A stretch of DNA of 64,000 nucleotides from Chloracidobacterium sp. (lineage in GTDB: Bacteria; Acidobacteriota; Blastocatellia; Pyrinomonadales; Pyrinomonadaceae): positions 1,660,501 through 1,724,500 of the forward strand of contig JABTUB010000001.1 in NCBI GenBank assembly GCA_015075585.1. Direction: 5' to 3'. Both the position numbers and the translations under genes were made by a program. The notes beneath the pieces are model-generated. The model saw only the letters and a program-made list of their open reading frames with translations. It searched no databases and was not told where the DNA came from. Below, piece after piece: positions 40,506 to 51,124 of the stretch; the stretch's first letter is position 1; each line of letters opens with the position of its first letter.

Positions 40506-43163
40506 TCACACAAGCTTTTGTTTGATCTCTGCCAGAAGCTGTTTTGCTTCATCAGCTGAGATCACATCGACCTCAACCTCGCGGATCGCGTCGATCGCCG
40601 ACTCATTTGCAACAGCGAAAAGCGAGACTTGCGATGCCGCGTGCCGGCCCGCCGCCTTTGCGAGTCCGTTCCTTTTGTCATCAGCAAAAACCGCCAGCTC
40701 GTATCGCTCGAGCTTTTTCAGCACCTCTTTAGCCCGCTCAACAACGGGCAGCGGCAGGCCGGCAAGGCGGGCGACCGCTATCCCGTACGACTTTGACGCT
40801 TTTCCCGGTTGTAATTTGTGCAGAAATACGACCTCACCGTCCTTCTCCTCTGCCGTTATTTGATAATTTTTTGCCCCGGGAAGGTTTTCGGCCAACTCGG
40901 TCAGCTCGTGATAATGTGTCGCGAACAATGTCTTCGCCGAATGTTCGGGCGAATTATGGAGATATTCCGCAACGGCCCATGCAATAGAGAGTCCGTCGAA
41001 GGTCGATGTACCGCGTCCGATCTCATCGAGCAGAATGAGGCTGCGCGGAGTTGCATTATGCAGTATTTCAGCCGTTTCGGTCATCTCGACCATAAATGTC
41101 GAACGGCCGGAGGCAAGATCGTCCGATGCTCCGACACGTGTCCAGATCCGGTCAATTATCGGAAGCCTTGCCGCTGCCGCAGGAACGAACGAACCGATCT
41201 GAGCCATAACCTGGATCAGGGCAACCTGCCGCAAGATCGTTGACTTGCCGCCCATATTTGCACCTGTGATGATAAGAAGCCGATCCGTGGAATTGTTCAT
41301 CACGATGTCGTTCGGTATGAACGAACCCGAACCGAAGGTCTCGACGATCGGATGCCGGCCGCGTTCTATCTCGATCGCGTCTCCGTCGTTAAGCGTCGGA
41401 CAAACGTAATTATTCGCCGAAGCCGCAAAGGCGAGCGAACAAAGCACATCGAGCGTAGCAAGCGCCCTTGCCGTTATTTGCAGCTTCTTTGTCTCGGAGC
41501 AAACCTCAGATCGAACCCGATGGAACAACTCGGCCTCAAGTTTTACGATCCTTTCTTCGGCGCTAAGTACCTTCTGCTCCCATTCTTTCAGTTGCGGCGT
41601 GGTATATCGCTCTGCATTAGCGACCGTTTGCCGACGTTCATAATCAGCGGGGACGCGATCGAGCTGAGCTTTTGAAACCTCAATGTAGTAGCCGAAGACG
41701 CTGTTGAATTTGATCTTCAGATTTCCGATGCCCGTGCGTTCACGTTCTCTCGCCTCAAAGGATGCGATCGTCTGCTTACCGCCTGAGAGTACCTGTCTGA
41801 GTTCGTCGAGTTCGCTGTCGAAGCCTTCGCGAATAACTCCGCCGTCAGCCAGATTATTTGGCGCGTCGTCCTCGATCGCCCGCGAGATCAATTCGGTGAT
41901 CTCCGGCAGTTCGAAAATATTCTCGGACAGAACTTGAAGCAGAAGGGCATTCACATCTGCGAGCGTATTGTGAATTTGCGGCACCTGAGAAAGGGAACCG
42001 CACAATGCCGTAAGGTCACGCGGTGTTGCGGTACCAAGATTGAGGCGTCCCGTGAGCCGCTCGATATCACTGACACCCTTGAGCAGGACGCGAATCTGCT
42101 CGCGGAAGATAGTGTCGGACAGCTCGGTGACGGCTGCCAAACGTGTCTGTATCTCGCTGCGTTTAAGCGAAGGCCGCAAAAGCCACTGCCGAAGCAGCCG
42201 CGAACCCATGCTTGTAACACAATTATCCAGTACGCCGAACAGTGTCCGCTTTGGTGATTCGCCGCGCGTTTCGAGGATCTCGAGGTTCTTCAGCGAGACC
42301 GCATCCACGATCATTATTTCGTCCGCCGCCAGATACTCGACCGAGGTGATATGAGCCGCCGAGCTCTTTTGTGTCTCATGAGCGTAGCTTAGACAGGCTC
42401 CTGCGGCCGTAACTGCCTCCTTTCGTCCTCCAAGCCCGAAAGCTTTCAGATCCGCGACAGCGAACTGCGATCTAAGCAGCCTTTCAGCGTCCTCAAAAGC
42501 AAAACGATCATCGTCGAGCGGTGTCAACACGCGAGCGTCGCCGCCCGTATTCGGTGCGTTGAACGGAAGGTCGCCACTTCCTCTGCCGAATGCGGCAACA
42601 ACCATATTCTCCAATCGACGCGGAAAAAGGATCTCGCGCGGGTCAAACGAGTTCATCTGCTCCATTACCTTATCCCACGACCCGCGGCCCGATTCTTCCA
42701 TTGATACGAAATTTGCGGAGGAAACATCGAGAAACGCCGCTCCGAAAGAATCGCCGCTGCCCGAGATCGCGGCCAAATAGACCGGTTCGCGCGGCTCAAC
42801 AAGCTGAGGGTCGATCGCGGTTCCGGGCGTGATCACACGCACCACCTCTCGTTTTACAAGCTTTACGCCTTTGCCCGCCTCTTCGGCCTGTTCACAGATC
42901 GCAACGCGGTAACCTTTGCGGACAAGCCGCGCAATGTAGTTAGCGGCCGCATGGTGCGGAACGCCGCACATCGGGACCGGATTCGGTGTATCCTTCTGGC
43001 GTGCGGTCAGGGTTATTTCGAGTTCGCGCGAGCCGACGATCGCGTCTTCGTTGAACATTTCATAAAAATCGCCCAATCGAAAGAATAAGATACATCCCGG
43101 ATACAGCTTTTTGATCTCCAAATACTGCCGGAGCATTGGCGTCACTTTTTCCATTCCGCTCAA
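40506..43163 (-). CDS. mutS: DNA mismatch repair protein MutS
   Basis: 885 residues with all domains. The mismatch-binding N-terminus has the Phe-x-Glu motif (FFRLGDFYEMF near 23, where Phe and Glu contact the mismatch). The clamp and lever helices are central, and the ATPase has Walker A ITGANMGGKST near 632, Walker B ILLDEIGRGTSTFDGLS near 710 and the ATHYHELTEL block near 748. It recognises replication errors and recruits MutL, which is not in the window. Length is typical of MutS1. It is followed on the same strand by the asparaginase gene. Confidence 0.96.
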   Translation of the reverse strand: MSGMEKVTPMLRQYLEIKKLYPGCILFFRLGDFYEMFNEDAIVGSRELEITLTARQKDTPNPVPMCGVPHHAAANYIARLVRKGYRVAICEQAEEAGKGVKLVKREVVRVITPGTAIDPQLVEPREPVYLAAISGSGDSFGAAFLDVSSANFVSMEESGRGSWDKVMEQMNSFDPREILFPRRLENMVVAAFGRGSGDLPFNAPNTGGDARVLTPLDDDRFAFEDAERLLRSQFAVADLKAFGLGGRKEAVTAAGACLSYAHETQKSSAAHITSVEYLAADEIMIVDAVSLKNLEILETRGESPKRTLFGVLDNCVTSMGSRLLRQWLLRPSLKRSEIQTRLAAVTELSDTIFREQIRVLLKGVSDIERLTGRLNLGTATPRDLTALCGSLSQVPQIHNTLADVNALLLQVLSENIFELPEITELISRAIEDDAPNNLADGGVIREGFDSELDELRQVLSGGKQTIASFEARERERTGIGNLKIKFNSVFGYYIEVSKAQLDRVPADYERRQTVANAERYTTPQLKEWEQKVLSAEERIVKLEAELFHRVRSEVCSETKKLQITARALATLDVLCSLAFAASANNYVCPTLNDGDAIEIERGRHPIVETFGSGSFIPNDIVMNNSTDRLLIITGANMGGKSTILRQVALIQVMAQIGSFVPAAAARLPIIDRIWTRVGASDDLASGRSTFMVEMTETAEILHNATPRSLILLDEIGRGTSTFDGLSIAWAVAEYLHNSPEHSAKTLFATHYHELTELAENLPGAKNYQITAEEKDGEVVFLHKLQPGKASKSYGIAVARLAGLPLPVVERAKEVLKKLERYELAVFADDKRNGLAKAAGRHAASQVSLFAVANESAIDAIREVEVDVISADEAKQLLAEIKQKLV

Positions 43164-43359
43164 TTATGCACGTGTTTGGAAGTTTTAGTAAATTGCGGAA
43201 AGATGCAATATCGGTGTTTCAAAACAACACAACCTTTGATATTATTACCGTTTGCAAACAGGGCGTTTATCGTTGGGCGTATATGGCCTTTCAAGCGGTA
43301 TCATCGGCCGGATGTTGCAGTACTCTTCCCGAGTCGGAATTTGATCTTGGATGGAAGAT
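43164..43359. promoter_or_regulatory. Divergent intergenic region at the head of the polysaccharide locus
   Basis: 196 bases, A+T-rich around 43200-43270 (TTGATATTATTACC), that separate leftward mutS from the rightward capsule locus. The locus promoter must lie here. I see no clear sigma-70 pair, JUMPstart-like element or terminator. Confidence 0.4.
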
Positions 43360-44319
43360 ATGAAGTCATTTAAACACCTTGCCGTAGTTTCATTCCTGCT
43401 GATGGTTGGCACCGGTTTTGCCGCTGCCCAGCAAGGCGGAGCCGTTATTACGGATAATGCGGCCGATCGCTACCGGATCGGCTTTCAGGATGTGATAGAC
43501 ATTCAGGTATATCGGCATCCCGATCTTAACATACGCCAGACCGTATCACCCGACGGTTTTATTCGCGTTGCGCGTCTGAATCAACGCATCGCCGCAGTAT
43601 GTAAGACGGAGGCGGAACTCGCGAACGACATAATGGCCGCATATAAGGTCGGATACTTGGTCGATCCGTTTGTAACGGTGACGGTCGCCGAGCAGAAGTC
43701 CCAGCCCATATCGGTCATTGGCGCGGTTGAAAAACCCGGGAGCTATTTCGTTACCAAACACATGCATCTGCTTGAAATATTGGCACTTGCCGGCGGCCCG
43801 AATAAAGAAGCCGGCACGCGGATGCTTGTTGCAAGGCCCGGGAACACGACAACGTGCAGGGACAAGGCTCCGGTTAGCAAGGATGATGACGACATTGCGT
43901 TGATGAACTTTAAGATCCGTGACGTTCAGGAGGGCAAGAGAACGCTGATCATGGAACCCGGCGATATCGTGTCGGTGCTTCCTGCGGATAATGTGTTCGT
44001 TTACGGTAACGTTGTCGAACCGGGACAGATACTCGTCCGCGAACCGATCACGCTGACGCAGGCCATCGCTTCGACAAAGGGCCTAAAGTCGGCAACCGAC
44101 AAGGATTCCGTACGGATATTGCGGCAGAAGCCGGACAGCCTCGACCGCGAGGAGATCGTCGTTGATCTCAAGGCAATCGAAAAAGGTACCGCAAAGGACC
44201 CTTATCTTGAGGCGAACGATATTGTTGCAGTTTCAAGGGATGATAAAAAGGCGATCATGCACGGCATCGTTCGCACGCTCCAAAACGGAGTGCCGGGCAT
44301 TTTTGCCCGCGGATTTTAG
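43360..44319 (+). CDS. Capsule/EPS export protein with SLBB domains (Wza-like)
   Basis: 319 residues from the ATG at 43360, which has GGAAG just upstream and directly begins the signal peptide (HLAVVSFLLMVGTGFAAAQ); an ATG three codons earlier is possible. The Poly_export domain starts YRIGFQDVIDIQVYRHPDL, followed by two SLBB modules (PISVIGAVEKPGSYFV near 118; VFVYGNVVEPGQILV near 212). These proteins form the periplasmic/outer-membrane conduit for capsular polymer. It is the first gene of the locus, 12 bases before the Wzc-like kinase. Confidence 0.9.
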   Translation: MKSFKHLAVVSFLLMVGTGFAAAQQGGAVITDNAADRYRIGFQDVIDIQVYRHPDLNIRQTVSPDGFIRVARLNQRIAAVCKTEAELANDIMAAYKVGYLVDPFVTVTVAEQKSQPISVIGAVEKPGSYFVTKHMHLLEILALAGGPNKEAGTRMLVARPGNTTTCRDKAPVSKDDDDIALMNFKIRDVQEGKRTLIMEPGDIVSVLPADNVFVYGNVVEPGQILVREPITLTQAIASTKGLKSATDKDSVRILRQKPDSLDREEIVVDLKAIEKGTAKDPYLEANDIVAVSRDDKKAIMHGIVRTLQNGVPGIFARGF

Positions 44320-44330
44320 CTTGAGCCTTT

Positions 44331-46799
44331 ATGAAAGAACCACGCAGCATCATTGCCAACCCGCAGGAAGGCTCAACGGAACTGGAACCTCGGTATGAAC
44401 CGGCGATCGCCGGATCGGGCCGCTATCCGCAATATCGCGACAGCGCGGGCTCAGAAGGCTTCCAGCTTGGCGACTATTGGCGAGCGATACGAAAACGCCT
44501 TTGGCTTGTTATCGGCATCGCGGTGCTGGTTACGACGCTCGTTGCCATCTATATGGCACGCAAGCCGAACATCTATCAGGCTCGTGCGGTCATTCAAGTA
44601 GATCTCGAGCAGAACAATCCGGACCTTGTTACGTCCGATCGCCAGCGGCCGATATCGAATCCCGATCCGTCATATTTCAATACACAGCTTCAACTGCTCT
44701 ACAGCGACAATGTGCTTCGCCGCGTCATAAAAGAGCACAGCCTTGATACGAATAAGGTATTTATTGATGCTGCCACACAGGGCCAAACGTCGTGGTGGCG
44801 CGGTGCCCTGCGCGCTCTGGGGCTTGCAAGCAGCCCCGCCAAAAGATCCGGTGACGATGTCGCGACAGCAGATTCTTCTTTAGCATCAACAGCCGAGATC
44901 GAAGAGGCCGTGCGCCTCGCGCCTTTTGTTGAGGCGATCCGCAAGAACCTGTCGATCGAGCCGGTTCGCGAATCGCGTGTAACCGTAAAGGATACACGCC
45001 TGATAGAGCTGAAGTTCTCAAACACCGATCCTCAGCTTGCGGCCGCCGTAACCAACGGCATAGCCGAGACGTTCACCGAAATGAATCAGGAGAAGCGTTC
45101 CGGCACAAGCAGAAAGACCAACGACTTTCTACAGGAACGTATTGCCAGCCTTCAGGCCGAGATCAAGTCGGGTGAGGAGCAGCTCCAGGAATTGACCCGC
45201 GACGAAGGCATACTTAAGACTGGTACGGGCGATCAAACCATCGTTATAGAGCGTCTTGCGGGGCTGAACAAACAGCTTTTGGACGCTGAAAATGAGCGCA
45301 AGAACGCCGAAGCGAACTACCAAACAGTGCAGGCCGACCCTAACAGGCTTACTGCACAGGTCGAGGAGCTTTCGGGCCGTTTCATCACTGAGCAAGAGAA
45401 TAATCTGCGGTCATTCCAGGCCGATACGATGAAACGGATATTTGACCTCCGTACCAATAGGGCTCGATTGCTTCAGGAATATCAGGAGAGCGCTCCTGAG
45501 GTTAAAGAGGTCGATGCTCAGATAGCAAGCTTCCAAGATTCACTTGATAAGGCGCAAAAGCAGTTCCAAGCTGATCTGGATCAATTCCGCCGCCGTGCGC
45601 GGCAAACGCTGATCGAGAATCTGAAAACAAAATACCTTCAGGCAAAACAGCATGAGGACGAGATCCGCTCCTCATTCAATCAGCAGTATGATCAGGCTCA
45701 GGGCCAGAATCAAGGCGCTGTAAAGCTGCGCCTCTTGCAGCAAACGCTTGATACGAACAAGGGTTTTCTCGAGAACCTTCGCAAACAGGTCAGCGGCAAC
45801 GATGTCGCGTCACAGGGAAGCGACAATAATATCAGCGTAACTGAGATCGCGATCCCGCCGGACACGGCGGTTTCGCCGCGGCGTCTTACGACAGTTGGGG
45901 CCGCTTTGATACTTTCAACTTTGTTCGGAATGGGCTTGGCTCTCTTCCTTGAGTACCTTGATGATACGATCCGCACGACCGAGGAGATCGAGAGCCTATT
46001 GCAGCTTCCGGCACTCGCTGCGATCCCGAATATTGACACCGTGCCGAAGCGGAAGCTTCTTCTCGTAGGCAGTGAGGACGAGGAACCGGATAGTTCGCGG
46101 AACGAGCTTCTGATCTACAACGATCCGAATTCTTCGCTTGCCGAAGCATATCGCCAGCTTAGAACATCGATCCTGCTGTCAACAGCCGGACACGCGCCGA
46201 AATCCTTGCTTGTTACGTCGAGCCTTCCTTCCGAAGGAAAGACGACGACGGCCACGAATACCGCAATATCGCTCGCTCAAACCGGTGCGAAGGTGCTTAT
46301 CATCGACGCCGATATGCGCAGGCCGCGTCTGCACCAGGTATTCAACATTACGAACGGCGAGGGACTTAGTACACTTCTCTCGAGCGAGCTTCGTGCGGAG
46401 GATATTGATGACGTGGTCAAATTCGATGCCGACTCTCAGCTCCATCTGCTGACATCAGGGCCGATACCGCCGAACCCTGCGGAGCTGATAGGTTCTGAGC
46501 AGATGAATACGCTGCTCAAGCTCCTGTCACAGAAATTCACGCATATTGTGGTGGATTCACCGCCGATCGCGTCGTTCACAGACGGCGTGCTGATCGCATC
46601 AATGGTTGACGGCGTGATCTTGGTAGTTCACTCGGGCAAGAGTTCGCGGCAAGTTGTACGGCGTTCACGTCAGCTCCTTAACGATATCGGCGCCCGTGTC
46701 TTCGGCGTTGTTCTGAATAACGTTAACCTGCGGGCACAGGACAATTATTACTACTACCAGAGCTATTATCATCGCGACAGCTACCATCGCGACGAGTAG
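44331..46799 (+). CDS. Polysaccharide co-polymerase / BY-type tyrosine kinase (Wzc-like)
   Basis: 822 residues. After an N-terminal polar segment and a first membrane helix (WLVIGIAVLVTTLVAIYMA), a Wzz-type periplasmic domain contains a long coiled coil (about 250-480). The second helix is near 520-540. The cytoplasmic kinase has Walker A SLPSEGKTTT near 628, Walker A' VLIIDADMRRPR near 655 and Walker B IVVDSPP near 739. The last 20 residues hold seven tyrosines, the autophosphorylation cluster. Wzc kinases set chain length and drive assembly with the Wza channel. Domain order matches the proteobacterial fused form. Confidence 0.93.
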   Translation: MKEPRSIIANPQEGSTELEPRYEPAIAGSGRYPQYRDSAGSEGFQLGDYWRAIRKRLWLVIGIAVLVTTLVAIYMARKPNIYQARAVIQVDLEQNNPDLVTSDRQRPISNPDPSYFNTQLQLLYSDNVLRRVIKEHSLDTNKVFIDAATQGQTSWWRGALRALGLASSPAKRSGDDVATADSSLASTAEIEEAVRLAPFVEAIRKNLSIEPVRESRVTVKDTRLIELKFSNTDPQLAAAVTNGIAETFTEMNQEKRSGTSRKTNDFLQERIASLQAEIKSGEEQLQELTRDEGILKTGTGDQTIVIERLAGLNKQLLDAENERKNAEANYQTVQADPNRLTAQVEELSGRFITEQENNLRSFQADTMKRIFDLRTNRARLLQEYQESAPEVKEVDAQIASFQDSLDKAQKQFQADLDQFRRRARQTLIENLKTKYLQAKQHEDEIRSSFNQQYDQAQGQNQGAVKLRLLQQTLDTNKGFLENLRKQVSGNDVASQGSDNNISVTEIAIPPDTAVSPRRLTTVGAALILSTLFGMGLALFLEYLDDTIRTTEEIESLLQLPALAAIPNIDTVPKRKLLLVGSEDEEPDSSRNELLIYNDPNSSLAEAYRQLRTSILLSTAGHAPKSLLVTSSLPSEGKTTTATNTAISLAQTGAKVLIIDADMRRPRLHQVFNITNGEGLSTLLSSELRAEDIDDVVKFDADSQLHLLTSGPIPPNPAELIGSEQMNTLLKLLSQKFTHIVVDSPPIASFTDGVLIASMVDGVILVVHSGKSSRQVVRRSRQLLNDIGARVFGVVLNNVNLRAQDNYYYYQSYYHRDSYHRDE

Positions 46800-46896
46800 C
46801 TCAAAAACATTTGGCTCGGGGAGCACACCGTCGAACAACTGCGGCGTGTTCTCTTAAAGGACGCCTTTCGTCCGTGCCGCTTGTTTATCCGAAATT

Positions 46897-47958
46897 ATGG
46901 TCTCGAAGGACAAGAAGATCTTTGTCGCCGGTGCCAACGGCATGGTTGGCGGCGCGGTCTGCCGGGAGCTAGAGCGTCAAGGATTCCGAAACCGGCTCGA
47001 ACCTACCTCGTCTGAACTGGATCTTCGAGATCAAAGAGCGGTACGGGCTTTCTTTGCAGAAAGCGGTGCTGAGATCGTTATTCTCGCGGCCGCACGCGTC
47101 GGTGGCATTCTGGCCAATGACACGTACCGAGCGGATTTTATCTATGATAATTTGATGATCGAAAGCAACGTGATCCACGCGGCTTTCGAGCGCAGTGTGG
47201 AGAAGCTGGTATTTCTTGGCAGTTCCTGCATCTATCCGAAACTTGCCGAACAGCCGATGCGCGAAGAGGCATTGCTGACCGGTCCGCTCGAAACAACGAA
47301 CGAGCCTTATGCCATCGCAAAGATCGCCGGCATCAAGCTTTGCGAGAACTTTTACCGCCAGCACGGATGCAATTTCTTTTCCGTGATGCCGACAAATCTA
47401 TACGGCGAAGGCGACAATTTTGACCTTGAGCGCTCGCACGTGATCCCGGCTCTTATCCGCAAATTCGATGAGGCCAAGGATGCCGGGCACAGTGAAGTAC
47501 TCATTTGGGGCAGCGGAAGCCCGCGTCGGGAATTCCTATATGTCGATGACCTTGCCGAGGCTGTCGTTCATTTGATGAAAAGCGTAGATGCGAACGACAT
47601 CTACAGCCGCGGCATCACACATTTGAACATCGGCACGGGAACGGACGTTTCAATTGCAGAGCTTGCCGAGCTTGTAAAACGTACGGTCGGCTTTGACGGC
47701 GCGATAAGCTTTGACCTTTCGAAGCCTGACGGAACGCCGCAGAAGCTTCTTGAGGTCAGCCGTATGACGGCACTCGGCTGGGAGGCAACAACCCCGCTTG
47801 AGGTCGGACTAAAGCGCATTTACGATTGGTATCTTCAACACAAAGGCGATAAGAGTTACCGCCGCGAAAAGACAATAGATGAAAAAGGCACTGATAACGG
47901 GCATAACGGGCCAGGACGGCAGTTATTTGACGGAGATCCTACTCGAAAAAGGGTATGA
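46897..47958 (+). CDS. fcl: GDP-L-fucose synthase
   Basis: 353 residues. The NADP site is [12 protein letters not shown] near 10, the catalytic SSCIYPK near 108 and YAIAK near 138 (Tyr-x-x-x-Lys). It converts GDP-4-keto-6-deoxymannose into GDP-L-fucose (epimerase and reductase). The family ends at about 310-320 residues; the last 30 residues here overlap the start of gmd by 80 bases in another frame and are probably non-conserved. The order fcl-gmd is the reverse of the usual gmd-fcl. Nearby glycosyltransferases would use the product. Confidence 0.92.
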   Translation: MVSKDKKIFVAGANGMVGGAVCRELERQGFRNRLEPTSSELDLRDQRAVRAFFAESGAEIVILAAARVGGILANDTYRADFIYDNLMIESNVIHAAFERSVEKLVFLGSSCIYPKLAEQPMREEALLTGPLETTNEPYAIAKIAGIKLCENFYRQHGCNFFSVMPTNLYGEGDNFDLERSHVIPALIRKFDEAKDAGHSEVLIWGSGSPRREFLYVDDLAEAVVHLMKSVDANDIYSRGITHLNIGTGTDVSIAELAELVKRTVGFDGAISFDLSKPDGTPQKLLEVSRMTALGWEATTPLEVGLKRIYDWYLQHKGDKSYRREKTIDEKGTDNGHNGPGRQLFDGDPTRKRV

Positions 47959-48979
47959 GGTACACGGCATCATCCGAAAGTCGAGCTCGTTCAACACCGG
48001 CAGGATCGATCACCTATATTCGGACGATAAGATCCTTGATAAGAAACTCTTCCTTCACTATGGTGATCTGATCGATCCAAGCAGCCTGAATCGTCTGCTT
48101 GAAAAGATAGAGCCGGATGAGATCTATAATCTTGCGGCACAGAGCCACGTAAAGGTTTCATTCGAGATACCCGATTATACGGCACAGGTCGATGCACTCG
48201 GCACACTTCGGTTCCTTGATGCGATCCGCGAAACAGGCCTTCGCAAGGTGAAATTCTATCAGGCGTCAACATCGGAACTATTCGGCAAGGTCCAAGAGGT
48301 CCCGCAGCGTGAAACGACACCTTTCTATCCCCGTTCGCCTTACGGCGTGTCAAAACTATTCGCGTATTGGTCGATAGTTAATTACCGCGAGGCGTACGAC
48401 ATTTTTGCGAGTAACGGTATCCTTTTCAACCACGAATCGCCTCGGCGAGGAATGACATTCGTTACTCGAAAGGTCACCCACCAGCTTGCGAACATCGTTT
48501 GCGGCAAAGCCGCTAAGCTCACGCTCGGCAACCTCGATGCGAAGCGCGACTGGGGCTATGCTCCGGAATACTGCGATGGAATGTGGCGTATCCTCCAGTC
48601 TGAAAAGGCCGACGATTATGTTTTGGCAACGGGTGAAACGCACAGCATTCGCGAATTTGTAGAAGAAGCCTGCAAACACCTTGGCATCACGATCGAATGG
48701 AAGGGATGCGGCCGGAGCGAAACCGGCGTCGTTGCCAAGATCGACGCCGACAGGCTCGCCGAGTTCTCGGGCAGCGGCACTCATATTTCGGCTGGCGATA
48801 CAATTGTCGAGTTGAGCGACGCGTACCTGCGGGCGACCGAGGTTGACCTTTTGATAGGCGACGCCTCAAAGGCCGAGAGGGAACTCGGATGGAAGGCAAA
48901 GACTCACTTCAGCGATCTTGTAAAGATAATGGTCGATGCCGATTGTCTGGCGGTAGGCACAGGCCAGAGGGAGATATGA
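47879..48979 (+). CDS. gmd: GDP-mannose 4,6-dehydratase
   Basis: 366 residues. It starts [16 protein letters not shown] (NADP-binding GxxGxxG) and has the catalytic Tyr-Lys pair in [10 protein letters not shown] near 151-160 and the strand [16 protein letters not shown] near 183. It forms GDP-4-keto-6-deoxy-D-mannose, the substrate of Fcl. Its start lies inside fcl and its stop overlaps the next gene by ATGA, so fcl, gmd and the glycosyltransferase form a tight operon. GDP-mannose itself must come from genes outside the window. Confidence 0.95.
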   Translation: MKKALITGITGQDGSYLTEILLEKGYEVHGIIRKSSSFNTGRIDHLYSDDKILDKKLFLHYGDLIDPSSLNRLLEKIEPDEIYNLAAQSHVKVSFEIPDYTAQVDALGTLRFLDAIRETGLRKVKFYQASTSELFGKVQEVPQRETTPFYPRSPYGVSKLFAYWSIVNYREAYDIFASNGILFNHESPRRGMTFVTRKVTHQLANIVCGKAAKLTLGNLDAKRDWGYAPEYCDGMWRILQSEKADDYVLATGETHSIREFVEEACKHLGITIEWKGCGRSETGVVAKIDADRLAEFSGSGTHISAGDTIVELSDAYLRATEVDLLIGDASKAERELGWKAKTHFSDLVKIMVDADCLAVGTGQREI

Positions 48980-49911
48980 CCGTTGGCACAGTACTTAAGG
49001 TCGAGATCGTTACGCCCGTCCATAACCGCCGCGAAGAAACCCTCGAGTGCCTTCGCAGTATCGAACGATCGGAGCGGAACGGACTGGATCTGCACGTTAT
49101 TATCGTAGATGACGGCTCCACTGATGGAACGGCGGACGCCGTACGTTCGGAGTTTCCCGCGGTTGAGATCGTCGAGGGCGACGGCAGCCTTTGGTACACT
49201 GCGGGAACGAACCGAGGCATTGAAGCGGCACTTCCGCACAAACCCGATTATGTTCTGGCGATAAATAACGATCAAACATTCGATCCGCACTGCATTAAAA
49301 GCCTTGTAGAATGTGCGGAAAGCCATCCGCATTCGGTCGTGGGTGCTTTGCTTATCGATCGGGATCGTGCCGGCCACATATTTCAGGTCTCGCCGCGATT
49401 CGAGTTCTTCAGCGGCGGTTTCCGCCATTGGTACAAGCAGACCGTCGATACAGTGCCGAAAAAGCCATGGCGGGTCGAGCTTATCGTCGGCAACTGTGTC
49501 CTTTTTCCCGCTGCTGCGATCGTCGAGTGCGGGCTGATGGACGAGAAGAAGCTGGTTCAGTACGGCGATGCCGAATATACGCCGCGAATGCGCCGCCGCG
49601 GATGGAACCTGCTGATCGAACCTCGTGCGAAGGTTTTCTGCAAACCTAACGACGAGGTTAGCGGATTTCGCACGCTCTCGATATCAGAAAAGCTTACGCA
49701 GCTTTTCTCAAAGCCGACCGGCCCGTACAGCCTGCGTCGGCGCATCAATGCGAATATGGGCGGCGCACCGAACAAATTCCTCGGGCTTCTCGCTGTTCCG
49801 ATATTTTTTCTGCGTCTTTTGATCGGCCACAACATAGAGGGCAAATGGGCACAGACACGCGAGGAGAGGCCGCTCGCCGAAACATTCGCGTCCGCCGTCG
49901 TTGATGGTTGA
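48976..49911 (+). CDS. Glycosyltransferase family 2
   Basis: 311 residues from the ATG at 48976 overlapping the gmd stop; a longer open frame upstream lies inside gmd. The GT-A fold shows [19 protein letters not shown], the nucleotide-binding [11 protein letters not shown] near 42, AINNDQTF near 95 (DxD-like, NND) and a membrane-proximal C-terminus. The pattern with LVVGNDQ-type NND suggests the rhamnosyl/fucosyl-transferase-like subgroup. It would add one sugar to the lipid-linked repeat unit on the cytoplasmic face. Acceptor and donor unknown. Confidence 0.88.
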   Translation: MTVGTVLKVEIVTPVHNRREETLECLRSIERSERNGLDLHVIIVDDGSTDGTADAVRSEFPAVEIVEGDGSLWYTAGTNRGIEAALPHKPDYVLAINNDQTFDPHCIKSLVECAESHPHSVVGALLIDRDRAGHIFQVSPRFEFFSGGFRHWYKQTVDTVPKKPWRVELIVGNCVLFPAAAIVECGLMDEKKLVQYGDAEYTPRMRRRGWNLLIEPRAKVFCKPNDEVSGFRTLSISEKLTQLFSKPTGPYSLRRRINANMGGAPNKFLGLLAVPIFFLRLLIGHNIEGKWAQTREERPLAETFASAVVDG

Positions 49912-51124
49912 GAGTAAGCGAAAACTCATCTTTCTCTGGAACTACGTCGAGTGGGGCGGAGCACAGGTCTATCTCCTCGCGGTTATGAAGCAGGCGCGCG
50001 AAGAGTTCGACATAACCGTCGCTCTGCCGCGTGATTCAATGCCGGATATTTTCCGTTTCCTTGACGCACTCGGGATACGCTACGACCTTCGCGATGTTTC
50101 GCTTGATATGAATGCGGCTCCGGGTATCGTCAGGAAATTGCGCAGACAGTGGCGGCGTATCAAAACTGAGGCATCGACCTTCCGATACCTTTTGAAGTAC
50201 GATCTTTCAAGAAGTATCCTTCATATCGAAACAGCACCGTGGCAGTCGTGGATACTGCTGGCCGCTCTGGCTCTTCGCAGGTCCAACACGTTTCTAACGA
50301 TGCATAATATAATGCCGCGTGCTTCGGGCTTACGTGAATTGATATGGCGTCTGCGTCTTCGGGCTGTTTCGCGCCTTCCGCGATTTCACATCTTTGCGTC
50401 GAATAATGACACGAAGAACGGATTGAAGGCGTGGGTCACGAACCGTTTCTTTGAGGAAATTAAGGTTACCTACACTGCTGTGGATCCCGCCGAGATCGAG
50501 CAGGCGTCGGCCGCGGCATTCGATCGCGACGCTGAACGCAGAGCGTTTGGCATCCGTCCGCACGCATTTGTCGTACTGTGTGTCGGCCAGTTCATAGACA
50601 GAAAAGGGCGGTGGGTCTTCCTCGAAGCCGCGAGCAAGGCCGTTGCGGCCAACGACAATATCTCGTTCATCTGGCTTTCGCCCAACGCGCCGAATAAGCA
50701 AGAATCTGATCGGATAGACAGCTTTAAACTCGGCGACAAGTTCCGCCACATCTTGAGTGCCGATGTTGGACACGATCGCCACAGCATACTGCGATATTTT
50801 CGCATCGCAGATGCCTTTGCTCTTGCAAGTTATGTTGAGGGCCTGCCCATTGCGTTGCTCGAAGCGATGGCGATGGGCTTGCCGTCGGTCTCGACCAACA
50901 TCAATGCGATACCCGAGGCCATTATTCCCGAAAAGACCGGCTTACTGATCGAACCGGGTGATGCCGGAGCTCTTTGCGACGCGATACTTCGCCTCGACCG
51001 CGACCCCGACCTTCGTTCGCGGCTCGCAACGGAGGGCAAAGAATACGTGCTGAAGCATTTTGATGAGCGCCGTGTGGCCGACTCGATCATTGACTCCTAT
51101 AACGAGGCACTCGGCAGAATATGA
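49904..51124 (+). CDS. Glycosyltransferase family 4
   Basis: About 406 residues from the ATG at 49904 (a TTG lies one codon before). The N-terminal half has WGGAQVYLL, typical of GT4 acceptor domains, and the C-terminal Rossmann half has VLCVGQFIDRKGRWVFLEA near 222 and the retaining E-x7-E motif SYVEGLPIALLEAMAMG near 307. It overlaps the preceding GT2 by eight bases and the following flippase by ATGA. A retaining sugar transferase of repeat-unit assembly. Confidence 0.9.
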   Translation: MVESKRKLIFLWNYVEWGGAQVYLLAVMKQAREEFDITVALPRDSMPDIFRFLDALGIRYDLRDVSLDMNAAPGIVRKLRRQWRRIKTEASTFRYLLKYDLSRSILHIETAPWQSWILLAALALRRSNTFLTMHNIMPRASGLRELIWRLRLRAVSRLPRFHIFASNNDTKNGLKAWVTNRFFEEIKVTYTAVDPAEIEQASAAAFDRDAERRAFGIRPHAFVVLCVGQFIDRKGRWVFLEAASKAVAANDNISFIWLSPNAPNKQESDRIDSFKLGDKFRHILSADVGHDRHSILRYFRIADAFALASYVEGLPIALLEAMAMGLPSVSTNINAIPEAIIPEKTGLLIEPGDAGALCDAILRLDRDPDLRSRLATEGKEYVLKHFDERRVADSIIDSYNEALGRI

